This document shows, one piece after another, positions 9,301-17,123 of a stretch of DNA of 42,261 nt (the stretch's first letter is position 1; each line of letters starts with the position of its first letter). Under the pieces are notes generated by a model, which was given only the letters and a program-made list of their open reading frames with translations, was not told where the DNA came from and made no database searches. The position numbers and the translations under genes were made by a program. The DNA lies in assembly GCA_937951685.1 (NCBI GenBank), contig CALFBG010000174.1, positions 1 through 42,261 on the forward strand, read 5' to 3'. This stretch comes from an uncultured Saprospiraceae bacterium. GTDB taxonomy: Bacteria > Bacteroidota > Bacteroidia > Chitinophagales > Saprospiraceae.

Positions 9301-9487
9301 TAAATTTATTGAGCAAATTACGGTTTCGGCAGTGGGCAGAAACTTGTTTTTTATCAGCAATGGTTTAGATGAAATCGGTTTAGATCCAGAAGCTATTTAT
9401 ACGGCAACAGGAATTGACGCAGGCTTGGAATACGCTGCCTTACCAAGTACTCGATCGTACGGCTTTACGGTGCAAGTAAAATTTTAA
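6353..9487 (+). CDS. SusC/RagA-family TonB-linked outer membrane protein
   Basis: 1044 residues from the ATG at 6353. An upstream in-frame start at 6314 would add 13 residues before the signal peptide and is less likely. A signal peptide covers 1-25 (ending VIGQ). A CarboxypepD_reg-like domain spans 27-101 (GTVSSQEDQLGIIGATILEKGT). A TonB-box-like segment lies at 106-114 (DDVVVTAFG). The plug follows (RIVIRGLSQLQGENRPLIVLDGIPL and ISVLKGPSASALYGSRAGNGVI), then a long beta-barrel ending in an aromatic-rich strand (YGFTVQVKF). With its SusD partner 32 bp downstream it should form the pedal-bin importer for oligomeric nutrients. The secreted PNGase F-like enzyme following the SusD gene points to glycoprotein-derived glycans or peptides as cargo (inference). 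Confidence 0.95.
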   Translation: MKNQQGYFRSFILLLLMVAASQVIGQLTVSGTVSSQEDQLGIIGATILEKGTANGALTDENGNYSISVSENATLVFSYIGMANQEIAVNGRTTIDVVMAGDAYQLDDVVVTAFGIEKEKKALGFSVGEIDGEELTKAKEINFATQLVGKIPGLDITKPSNGPSGATRIVIRGLSQLQGENRPLIVLDGIPLDNTNVGSAGLFGGRDSGDGLAGVNSDDIENISVLKGPSASALYGSRAGNGVIVITTKKGTKRKGIGIEYSSNFVTEEVMLIPKHQQEYGQGAGGEKPTTQAEAFDNWESWGSRLDGSLTPIFNGELLPYAAVGEADTRSYYQRGNTWTNSLSMTGGNETISSRLSLSALSNNGIIPNTTYDRYTVNLNTRVQLTDALSFDGKINFVQEDSENRINLTDYPTNPAKYFVIGPANLPHSVFEKTRDAAGNPIYWSDNPFTQAPYWGTFENVNRDTKKKFLGYFSARWQILPWLSAQGRVGTEENTQSYFSVEIDGTQYDPLGLIGIDDYTITERNYDFIVNANRTLNKDFDVDLTLGAVRTNRSLKISRILGREFINPGFISINNMANQQVGDVLFVNSRVNALFATSSVSFRNYLYAEASVRNDYFSVLTNPQNLEDDENSILYVSGSLSFIASDAFKMPEWVSYAKLRLGVGTSGLAQIEPYSQVGVYEILAPSKGTATGAVTQGQIRGDRYPNPFLKPSRTKSFEIGTDLRFLRNRLGIDFTYYRQVTDRHIFDSPLPASTGYGSILINAGEVENQGIELLLTGKIWQTKDFSWEASFNFAKNTNNVIALNDGIAQLDHGVDRSFSANVISRTGGSIGDIWGDVYDRNAAGEIIHGADGLPQIAEEREILGNFNPDWYGGFSSTFSYKNISLSFLIDTKQGGEILSTTSSFGYLFGTHVNSLDGRENPDFMIVSKGVGPDGVTANQQAVRLDNYYERLSIVAENNVYDASYIKFRQLSVSYTFDRNFFEKVKFIEQITVSAVGRNLFFISNGLDEIGLDPEAIYTATGIDAGLEYAALPSTRSYGFTVQVKF

Positions 9488-9519
9488 ACTGACTTTTTAA
9501 AGTGTGGAAAAAAAGAAGC

Positions 9520-11007
9520 ATGAAAAAAATATATACTTGTTTATTTTGGATTGGCTTACTCAGTATCACTGCGTGTACCAAAGATTTTGAAGCCATCAAT
9601 ACAAATCCAAACGAATCTAATACACTCGATCCTAAGTTGCAGTTCTCCTACGTACTGAATCGTGCGGCGAGTGAACGCGATGACCAATGGCGTGGAAACT
9701 TGATTTACTGTTCGCAATGGGCGCAACAATTGTCGGGAAATTGGCAAGTAGATCGATACATTACGGCCAACGAAGATTGGCTGAGTTCTTGGTGGAATAA
9801 TAGTTACCTTAGAGTAGGTAAAGACTTGTTTGATATCATCGAACAAACGGAAGAAGGCTCTAACTTGAATAGCATGGCTAAAATTTTCAAGGTCTTCTTT
9901 TTTCAACGCTTAACGGATATGCACGGTGATATCCCATATTCGGAAGCAAATCAAGGTGGCGTTTTTCCAAAACCACAGTTTGATCGCCAACAGAATATTT
10001 ATAATGCTTTTATTGCAGATTTGCGGCGCGCCGTGCAAGATTTATCGGAAACGAAAGAAGCCGTCGGAAGTGCAGATATTATTTACAATGGCGACGTAGA
10101 GAAATGGAAGAAATTTGGAAATTCCCTTTTACTACGCATCGCGCTTCGAATCTCTAATGTTAATCCTGATCTAGCAGCCGAACTTGCGCAAGAAGCTATT
10201 GGGCGTGGCGTGATGACGAGCAATGATGATATCGCTTACGTATATTTTTCGGGGAGCGAAGCGGATGGTCCGAATGCAAATGGCTTAGCGGAAGTCTTTC
10301 AGGATTTTGGCGTGGCAGGACATGCATTTCGCTACAGCGATGAATTTGTAAACTTGATTCTCAACAATGATGATCCGCGAGAATTTAATTTTATGGAAAC
10401 GTATAAAAATGATGGTAGCGTCGATAATAGTGTAGGCGCAGGAAATCATATTGGTCGCCCCAATGGAATTGATCCGGGGAATGACGATTTTGTTTTTGCA
10501 CAACCTCGTACGGAAGTAATGGTGGCTTATAATGCACCCGCGATTTATATGAGCTTTGCGGAAGTAGAATTTTTGCGAGCGGAAGCGATCGTTTTGAATT
10601 GGATAACGGGAGATGCAAAGGCTGCTTATGAAAGTGGTGTTTTTGCCGCATGTAAGCATTTATCTTTATACCCAAATGCACAAGAAATTACGGATAATAA
10701 AATTTTCAATTACCTAACGGAAAATGGTGTTGCCTACAAAGAAAGTAAAGCGATAGCATTAATCAATACTCAAAAATGGATTGCCTTGATTTTCGATGGC
10801 TTCGAAGCGTACGCCAATTATCGACGATCTGGTTTTCCTGATATTACACCAGGCTTCTCGGATGGAGAATCCAACGGTGAGATTCCACGCAGATTACGCT
10901 ACCCAAACGGTGAGCAAGTCGGTAATGCCGAAAATTATGCGGCGGCGGTAGCGCGACTTGATGGTGGCGATGTCATTACTTCGAGAATGTGGTGGGACGT
11001 AGAATAA
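9520..11007 (+). CDS. SusD/RagB-family nutrient-binding outer membrane lipoprotein
   Basis: 495 residues from the ATG at 9520 (an in-frame GTG at 9502 is possible). A lipoprotein signal peptide ends at Cys19 (LLSITAC), and 'TKDFEAINTNPN' follows, which is characteristic of the SusD-like family. The body has the SusD-type tetratricopeptide-like pattern: 'IFKVFFFQRLTDMHGDIPYSEA', 'KWKKFGNSLLLRIALRISNVNPDLA', 'MSFAEVEFLRAEAI', 'IALINTQKWIALIFDGFEAYANYRRSGFPDI'. It should cap the SusC-like barrel encoded just upstream and bind substrate at the cell surface. A 7-bp inverted repeat with a long loop lies about 17 bp after the stop, but it is a weak terminator, so transcription may continue into the PNGase F-like gene 94 bp downstream. 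Confidence 0.95.
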   Translation: MKKIYTCLFWIGLLSITACTKDFEAINTNPNESNTLDPKLQFSYVLNRAASERDDQWRGNLIYCSQWAQQLSGNWQVDRYITANEDWLSSWWNNSYLRVGKDLFDIIEQTEEGSNLNSMAKIFKVFFFQRLTDMHGDIPYSEANQGGVFPKPQFDRQQNIYNAFIADLRRAVQDLSETKEAVGSADIIYNGDVEKWKKFGNSLLLRIALRISNVNPDLAAELAQEAIGRGVMTSNDDIAYVYFSGSEADGPNANGLAEVFQDFGVAGHAFRYSDEFVNLILNNDDPREFNFMETYKNDGSVDNSVGAGNHIGRPNGIDPGNDDFVFAQPRTEVMVAYNAPAIYMSFAEVEFLRAEAIVLNWITGDAKAAYESGVFAACKHLSLYPNAQEITDNKIFNYLTENGVAYKESKAIALINTQKWIALIFDGFEAYANYRRSGFPDITPGFSDGESNGEIPRRLRYPNGEQVGNAENYAAAVARLDGGDVITSRMWWDVE

Positions 11008-11101
11008 AAAACTAACTTCATATAAGTAGCGAAGCACAATTGGTAGTTTAATTTTGCTACTTCTTTTAATTCGTTTTTTTAATAATAAAAAATAACAAAA
11101 C

Positions 11102-13615
11102 ATGATACGAATACTACAAATCCTATTATTGCTAGCAAGTACCAATATCTTGTTTGCACAAAATAATGGAATCCAGTTTGATGGATCAGACGATGAACTG
11201 GTGCTTTGCAACAGCGCAGATTTTAATATCGGGGCAACATTTACCATTGAAGCTTGGATTTTTACACCACAGTGGAAAGCTGAATCTTGGCAAGGATCCA
11301 TCGTTACAAAAGATATGCAAAATCCAGATTCGGGCTTTGCTTTCCGTGCCGGAAAAAATGGAACCTTAAGCTTCGTGATGAGTGCCGACGGAATTTGGAA
11401 CGAAGTACTAACGGATCAAATCATGAATACCAATCAATGGTATCACGTTGCAGCAGTAGTTAAAGATGGGACGATGGCTTTATTCATCAACGGTGAACCT
11501 ACTGCAACGGCTATTCTAACGGGGACACCAACTAACAATGGTCAAGCGGTACACATTGGCGCATCTGCGGGCTTCGGTGGTCGAGGTTGGAATGGAGTAA
11601 TCGACGAAGTACGAATTTGGAACACGGCCAGAACGGGACAAGAACTTTTTGATAATCAAACGGCTGAATTTACGGGTACAGAAGCAGGATTAGTAGCTTA
11701 CTTGCCAATGAATGAAGGTAGCACATTAACAACGGCAAACTTGGTAGATGGAAGTTGCAGCGGTACTTTTGGTAACATGACAGAGGATGCGTGGGTCGAT
11801 GGTTTTTCTATTCCTTCTTTTGATGTTGGGGTGGTCAGTGTAGACGCGCCAGATGTTTTAAATATTTATACAAGACCGGTAAAGCCTAGGGTTACGATTC
11901 AAAATTACGGTAGTGATCCGATCACGAATATTCCAGTAAAGCTAGATGTTAATGGTATCCCTACTTTAGAAGAAACTTTCACGGGGACAATCCTTCCTGG
12001 CGAAAATACGGTTTTTACTTTTCAACAGCCCTTAGACTTGACTGAAAATAATACCAATTTGCTGAACGCAAAAACGGATCATCCTGACGACACGAATGGA
12101 TTAAATAATTCAAAATCGTATCGCTATAAAAAACCAGACGACGGAACAGGATTGATTGTTTCTATTTTGAATAATGAACAACACAATTTTGGTAGTGCCG
12201 GACAAACGAAATTTACGCCAGTAAACTTACCGAAGAATAGCGAAGATTATGAGCAAGTATTATTACACTTCTCCGTTGAATGTCCTACCACAGGCTGTGA
12301 TCCTTGGGATCAACCCGCAAGTTTCTTCATCGAAACGCCAGCGGGAAGTTACGAAATTGCACGTTTCGTTACGCCTTATGGTATTGAATGTGGTCCTTGG
12401 ACGGTAGATGTAACTGATTTTAAATCAGTAATGAAAGGTGCAGTTGTTTTTAAATCTTTTGTACAAGTTTGGGGCGCTTCCGGTTGGTTAGTCGATGCGG
12501 AACTTGAATTCATTAAAGGAGCGAATCCAAAGTTTCAAAAAGTTAATCGATTATGGGAAACGAATTACTGGGTGTATGGCGATCCTGGGATAGATTATGA
12601 TCTTCCTACTCAAAATGTAGCAATCGAAAATAACACTGCGACGAGTCATATGCGCATGACGATTACAGGACACGGACAAGGAAATACAGATAATGCAGCG
12701 GAGTTTTCAAATAAAACGCATGATGTTGTCGTCGGTGGCGCTACGGTAACTACGCATAATTTGTGGAAAAATAACTGTGATCAAAATGCTTGTACAGGAC
12801 AACTTGGAAACGAAACGAGCAGCAGAGCAGGATGGTGCCCTGGACAAAATGTAATTCCTTATGTTTATAACCTGACAGGAAATACTACGCCGGGTGCGTC
12901 GGTAAGTATAGACTACGTTTTGGAGGATTACGTGAATCTTTTGAATACTGGATATAATAATAATGGGCACACAGAACCACATTATAAAATCTTTGCTTAC
13001 CTCATCGAGGAAAGTGGAACACGTTACGGAGATTACAATAACTTGAGTGCGGAGGCGGTAAACGTTACCGTTAGCGGGACAACGGCAAACCCAAGTTTTG
13101 ACGCGGTAAGTTTTGAGATTAAAAATACGGGTACAATGGATATGACGAACGTTAAAGTATCGTATTACGTGGACGAAACATTTGTCGTAGAAGAAACCAT
13201 TAATGGAACGATCGCTGTTGGAGATACTTATACCTACAACTTTACCGAAGTAAGTGGTTTTACGGCGGGCGATGACAACCTCGTTTTTGCAGTTGTAAGC
13301 GCGGCTAACGATGAAGATGTTAGTGATGATGTAGTGAAAGCGGTCGTAGATCCTACGATTACGAGTATAAATGAAATTCCAGCGTCTGCCTTGAAGTTGT
13401 TTCCAAATCCTTCTGCACGAGACTTCCAATTGGAGTTAACGAGGGAGTTGTTGAACGGACAAGCAGAGATTATGGACGCACAAGGAAAGTTGGTTCGTCG
13501 TTTTATGATCACAAACTTGAACAGTACGATTAGCATCATGGAAAAAGGATTGTACCTTTTAACCATTCAATCTACGGAAGGCAAAACAATTACCCGGAAA
13601 TTTGTCGTTCAATAG
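11102..13615 (+). CDS. Secreted LamG + PNGase F-like protein with T9SS sorting domain
   Basis: An 837-residue secreted protein. A signal peptide covers 1-20 (ending LFAQ). A LamG/concanavalin-like domain spans about 22-235 (FTIEAWIFTP, WYHVAAVVKDG, IDEVRIWNTART). A CARDB-like linker spans about 240-345. The two PNGase F-type domains span about 350-655, with GCDPWDQ at 398-404, YEIARFVTPYG, VDVTDFKS, NAAEF at 531-535, and the hallmark RAGWCPG at 575-581. A second CARDB-like region (about 655-750) and a T9SS type A sorting domain (FPNPS...KFVVQ) finish the protein. PNGase F cleaves the glycosylamine bond between Asn and N-glycans. By alignment from memory, D403 and E534 match catalytic D60 and E206, but E118 appears as Q455, so activity is uncertain. 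It follows the SusC/SusD pair and probably acts at the cell surface. Confidence 0.88.
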   Translation: MIRILQILLLLASTNILFAQNNGIQFDGSDDELVLCNSADFNIGATFTIEAWIFTPQWKAESWQGSIVTKDMQNPDSGFAFRAGKNGTLSFVMSADGIWNEVLTDQIMNTNQWYHVAAVVKDGTMALFINGEPTATAILTGTPTNNGQAVHIGASAGFGGRGWNGVIDEVRIWNTARTGQELFDNQTAEFTGTEAGLVAYLPMNEGSTLTTANLVDGSCSGTFGNMTEDAWVDGFSIPSFDVGVVSVDAPDVLNIYTRPVKPRVTIQNYGSDPITNIPVKLDVNGIPTLEETFTGTILPGENTVFTFQQPLDLTENNTNLLNAKTDHPDDTNGLNNSKSYRYKKPDDGTGLIVSILNNEQHNFGSAGQTKFTPVNLPKNSEDYEQVLLHFSVECPTTGCDPWDQPASFFIETPAGSYEIARFVTPYGIECGPWTVDVTDFKSVMKGAVVFKSFVQVWGASGWLVDAELEFIKGANPKFQKVNRLWETNYWVYGDPGIDYDLPTQNVAIENNTATSHMRMTITGHGQGNTDNAAEFSNKTHDVVVGGATVTTHNLWKNNCDQNACTGQLGNETSSRAGWCPGQNVIPYVYNLTGNTTPGASVSIDYVLEDYVNLLNTGYNNNGHTEPHYKIFAYLIEESGTRYGDYNNLSAEAVNVTVSGTTANPSFDAVSFEIKNTGTMDMTNVKVSYYVDETFVVEETINGTIAVGDTYTYNFTEVSGFTAGDDNLVFAVVSAANDEDVSDDVVKAVVDPTITSINEIPASALKLFPNPSARDFQLELTRELLNGQAEIMDAQGKLVRRFMITNLNSTISIMEKGLYLLTIQSTEGKTITRKFVVQ

Positions 13616-14033
13616 AATTTGTTTGATGCTAAATGGTTTTATTTGGTGGAAATCTAGTAAATCTTTTATTGCTTTTTCTGCTGACTAAATGAATTTACTT
13701 AGAACCATTTGTTGACGGTATTATTTTTACAATAACCAGAAAAGCCAGTTGATCTTTTGATCGGCTGGCTTTTTTAGTGAAGCAGCCTGAACCTCCTCAA
13801 GTTCGCTCCGATCAGAAAATTCTAAGCTATTCTAATTATAAAGCAGTAAAAAAATGATTGGTTCAACCCCATTTTTGATAGAGTTTTACTATATAAAATC
13901 CTTTTGTAATCCAGTATCTTACAGTGTTTCAGTACGCGTACTTTTTTAGAAAAAAGGGTACTGTATTAAGCAGGTGTAACAACTTTTGGAAGGACTGAAA
14001 GTCTAAGCTTGCGCTAGGTTTTAAAAAAAGATC
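13616..14033. other. Intergenic region between PNGase F-like and TSUP genes
   Basis: This 418-bp spacer holds a strong intrinsic terminator (13743-13777) and a second imperfect hairpin at 13930-13963 (CAGTAC at the left end, GTACTG at the right, with T6/A6 tracts in the stem). The second structure lies about 70 bp upstream of the TSUP start and could be regulatory. I see no coding frame. Confidence 0.5.
13743..13777 (+). terminator. Intrinsic terminator after the PNGase F-like gene
   Basis: AGCCAGTTGATC and GATCGGCTGGCT form a 12-bp stem (two G-U wobbles) around a TTTT loop, followed by a run of six T. It lies about 130 bp after the stop at 13615 and is the best candidate end of the SusC-SusD-PNGase F transcript. 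Confidence 0.85.
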
Positions 14034-14888
14034 ATGGATTTTACATTATACTGGTTTATGTTTCCCGTAGGGATGATGGTGGCGACGACGGCGATGTTGA
14101 GTGGCATTGGGGGCGCAGCTTTTTTTACGCCCATTTTTCTATTGATTTTTCCTTTACTCGGTCCAGAATATCCTTTGGCCAGTCCAGTAACGGCGATTGC
14201 AGTGGCTTTGTTGACCGAGACTTTTGGTTTCAGTTCGGGCTTTATTGGTTATTACCGAAAACGCCTAATTGATTTTGGTTTGATCAAGTCTTTTTTAATT
14301 GTTTCCATTCCTGCGGGTATCGTCGGTACTTTGATGGCGCATTATGTAAATACACAGCTTATCTTATTATTTTACGGTTTACTGATGTTCATCGTCGCCT
14401 ACGTTTTAATCAAAGGTCACGGTGGTGAAGTGACGGAAGACTTCGATGCATCGGATGATTTAAGGAAAGTGGTGGACACGGAAGGAAATGTTTATCAACA
14501 TATGATGTATCAAGCTAAGAAAATTCCGACGGCAGTTGGAGGTCTTTTGACGGGCTTAGTTTCGGTAGGAATTGGAGAGGTGGTAATGCCACAATTGGTG
14601 AAAGATGGTAAAGTTGCGGTTCCCGTAGCAGCAGCAACTTCTGTTTTGATTGTGATTATTACCGTAATCTGTGCTTCTTTTACGCACATCGCGACCCTCA
14701 TTAATCAAGGTGGCATTAACGCAGTACCTTGGAATTTAGTTTGCTACAGTATTCCAGGCGTTTTGATTGGTGGACAAATAGGGCCAAGATTGCAAGGGAA
14801 AGTTCCACAGCGTGTGATGGAACGAACCATCGCCATTATTTTTTCAATTATTGGAGTTGCGATGATTTTTATGGTTGCTAAAGGATAG
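14034..14888 (+). CDS. TSUP (TauE/SafE) family anion transporter
   Basis: A 284-residue integral membrane protein with about eight hydrophobic segments. The N-terminal half has 'GMMVATTAMLSGIGGAAFFTPIFLLIFPLLGPEYPLASPVTAIAVALLTETFGFSSGFIGYYRKRLIDFGL'. The second half repeats the pattern (GGLLTGLVSVGIGEVVMPQLV...VPVAAATSVLIVIITVICASFTH), as expected of the internally duplicated TSUP family, whose members move sulfite, sulfoacetate or related organosulfur anions. A central polar loop (about 125-165) is acidic. No sulfur gene lies next to it, so its substrate cannot be assigned. It has its own start after a long spacer and is probably monocistronic. Confidence 0.88.
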   Translation: MDFTLYWFMFPVGMMVATTAMLSGIGGAAFFTPIFLLIFPLLGPEYPLASPVTAIAVALLTETFGFSSGFIGYYRKRLIDFGLIKSFLIVSIPAGIVGTLMAHYVNTQLILLFYGLLMFIVAYVLIKGHGGEVTEDFDASDDLRKVVDTEGNVYQHMMYQAKKIPTAVGGLLTGLVSVGIGEVVMPQLVKDGKVAVPVAAATSVLIVIITVICASFTHIATLINQGGINAVPWNLVCYSIPGVLIGGQIGPRLQGKVPQRVMERTIAIIFSIIGVAMIFMVAKG

Positions 14889-15099
14889 TACTTCGTACAC
14901 AGTGTACTTAGTTCAAGCATCGGAGCGCGATTGCTTTTCTACGCCGTTTCCCTTAATTCTGATCATTGAAATACACCTGTCTATTCGTTAAGTAAGCTCG
15001 CCAAAGTAATTTTCCTGCAATATTCTATCTTTTAGCAGACATCTTGTGAATAAGTTTGCTAATTTTAGATTGAAACCATTGTTGACTTCGATCTTTTTT

Positions 15100-17097
15100 A
15101 TGAACCAGCCTGTAATTAGTTACTGTATTTGTTGCTTATTCCTCTTCGGTAGTGCTTTAGGGCTTGCCCAATCTCGGGCGATTTCGGACCGCATTGCCAA
15201 TTACAACATTCAAGTTGAATTAGATACCGTTGCCAAAAAAATTACGGCTTCGGAGTCCATTCTCTGGAAAAACCCTTCTGCGGATACCATCCGCGAAATG
15301 CAATTTCACCTTTATCTCAATGCTTTTAGGAATAATCGCTCCACTTTTATGAAAGAATGGGGCGAAATTCCTGATGTCTTTCGGAAAAATTTGGTAGAGA
15401 ACTGTGAATGGAGTTGGATTGATATTAAAAAATTGAAAGATGAAGCTGGCAATGACTTGATGCCCGCGATGAGCTATATTCACCCTGATGATGACAATGA
15501 GGAAGATCGTACCGTGCTCCGCGTTGTGTTGGCGGAACCTGTTTTACCTTACGATTCGATTCGCTTACAATTAGATTGGATTACGCGGATTCCTAAGACG
15601 ATGGTGCGAACGGGCTATAATTTGGATTATTATTTTATGGCGCAGTGGTTTCCCAAATTGGGGGTTTACGAGCCAGCGGGAATGCGCTATGCAACGGAAG
15701 GCAGTTGGAATTGTCACCAATATCACGCAAAAGGAGAATACTACGCCGATTTTGGAGTTTATGAAGTCGAGATTAATGTACCGAAGGATTTTGTGGTGGG
15801 GGCGAGTGGGGTGATGATCGACGAGCAAAAACTTGATACCAGAGATACCTATACTTTCCGAGCGGAAGACGTGATTGATTTCACTTGGTCTGCTTCACCG
15901 TATTTTGAAGAGATTAAAACGGAATGGAAAGGCGTGGAATTGCGCTTACTCGTTTATCCTGCTCATGTACATTTTGCAGAACGTTATTTTACTTCTATCA
16001 AAAATTCTTTATCCTATTTCGAAAAATACTTTGAACGTTATCCTTATCCTATTTTAACGATTGTTGATCCGCCTTTTCATGGTATTTTTAGTACGGGAAT
16101 GGAATATCCGATGCTGATTACGACGGGGAGTTTTTGTCTCTTACCAGAAGGAGTGAGAACGACGGAAACGCTTGCTGTTCACGAATTTATCCACCAGTAC
16201 TTTATGCAAATGATCGCCACACACGAGCAAGAAGAACCTTGGCTGGACGAAGGGTTTACGACCTATTACGAAGGTCGAATCATGGATCATTACTACGGAG
16301 AACACGAATCCACGGTAGATGTACTGGGGATTCAATTCGGAAATAAAGAATACAATCGGGCAGAATTTTTTGCTTTTCCAAATATTGAAATAGCAGAAAA
16401 CGCGCGCCCGAGTTGGCAATTTAAGCACGGTGGCTATGGTCGAATTTCTTACAACAAAACGGCGATTTGGTTGTGTACGCTAGAAGGAATTATCGGGAGA
16501 GAGACGATGGACGAAATTATGAAAACCTACTTTCAACGTTGGAAGTTCAAGCATCCTTGTGGGAAAGATTTTATTGCGATCGTCAATGAAGTTGTACAAA
16601 AAAATCATGGTGAAAAATTTGGGAAAAACCTAGATTGGTTTTTTGATCAAGTCTTGTACGGAACAGAGGAGTGCGATTATACGGTAGCAGATATTGAAAA
16701 TATTAAAATGCTCCATCCCGTCGGTGTTTTTGAGGAGGTGGAAAATTGTGTAGGAGAAGAAAAAAACGAAAATGGATCGCCACGTTACCAATCTAAAGTG
16801 GTACTCCATCGTTTGGGAGAAATGATGTTGCCCGTAGAAATTTTGATTCAATTCGAAGATGGAAAAACGGTGACGGAATTATGGGATGGGAAGGCACGGA
16901 GCAAAGAATTCGCGTACACGGGATCAACGCGAATCGCCTGCGCAGAGATTGATCCCGCCCGCAAAATTTTTATTGACAAAAATTTTATTAATAATAGTAG
17001 AAGCACAAAGGTTCAAGAAACGGGAATTCGAAAGCACTTAAATCAATTTATGGTTTGGATGCAAAATGCGATGATGAGTTTCGGCGCTTTGATCTAA
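15100..17097 (+). CDS. M1-family metallopeptidase (secreted aminopeptidase-like)
   Basis: 665 residues from the ATG at 15100. A GTG at 15046 would add 18 residues, but the ATG gives a clean signal peptide (MNQPVISYCICC...LGLAQ). The M1 zinc site is intact: H361-E-F-I-H365, then 18 residues to E384 (WLDEGFTTYYEGR). The substrate-binding motif reads GMEYP (FHGIFSTGMEYPML) rather than the classical GAMEN, as in several Bacteroidota M1 enzymes. An N-terminal beta domain (DTVAKKITASESILWKNPSADTIREMQFHLYLNAF) precedes the catalytic domain. No T9SS tail is seen, so a periplasmic location is likely. It lies 26 bp before the next membrane-protein gene, suggesting an operon. Confidence 0.92.
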   Translation: MNQPVISYCICCLFLFGSALGLAQSRAISDRIANYNIQVELDTVAKKITASESILWKNPSADTIREMQFHLYLNAFRNNRSTFMKEWGEIPDVFRKNLVENCEWSWIDIKKLKDEAGNDLMPAMSYIHPDDDNEEDRTVLRVVLAEPVLPYDSIRLQLDWITRIPKTMVRTGYNLDYYFMAQWFPKLGVYEPAGMRYATEGSWNCHQYHAKGEYYADFGVYEVEINVPKDFVVGASGVMIDEQKLDTRDTYTFRAEDVIDFTWSASPYFEEIKTEWKGVELRLLVYPAHVHFAERYFTSIKNSLSYFEKYFERYPYPILTIVDPPFHGIFSTGMEYPMLITTGSFCLLPEGVRTTETLAVHEFIHQYFMQMIATHEQEEPWLDEGFTTYYEGRIMDHYYGEHESTVDVLGIQFGNKEYNRAEFFAFPNIEIAENARPSWQFKHGGYGRISYNKTAIWLCTLEGIIGRETMDEIMKTYFQRWKFKHPCGKDFIAIVNEVVQKNHGEKFGKNLDWFFDQVLYGTEECDYTVADIENIKMLHPVGVFEEVENCVGEEKNENGSPRYQSKVVLHRLGEMMLPVEILIQFEDGKTVTELWDGKARSKEFAYTGSTRIACAEIDPARKIFIDKNFINNSRSTKVQETGIRKHLNQFMVWMQNAMMSFGALI

Positions 17098-17123
17098 ATC
17101 ACTTTCTATTAGCGTTTATTTTT

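Noticed and set aside
11024..11062. AAGTAGC...GCTACTT hairpin after the SusD-like gene as a terminator or repeat copy
   Set aside because: Only a 7-bp stem with a 25-base loop and no T tract directly after it. It is also not similar enough to the dispersed element.
12707..13429. 240-codon antisense frame inside the PNGase F-like gene
   Set aside because: Composition is biased by the opposite-strand codons. It has no domain, and the sense gene is unambiguous.
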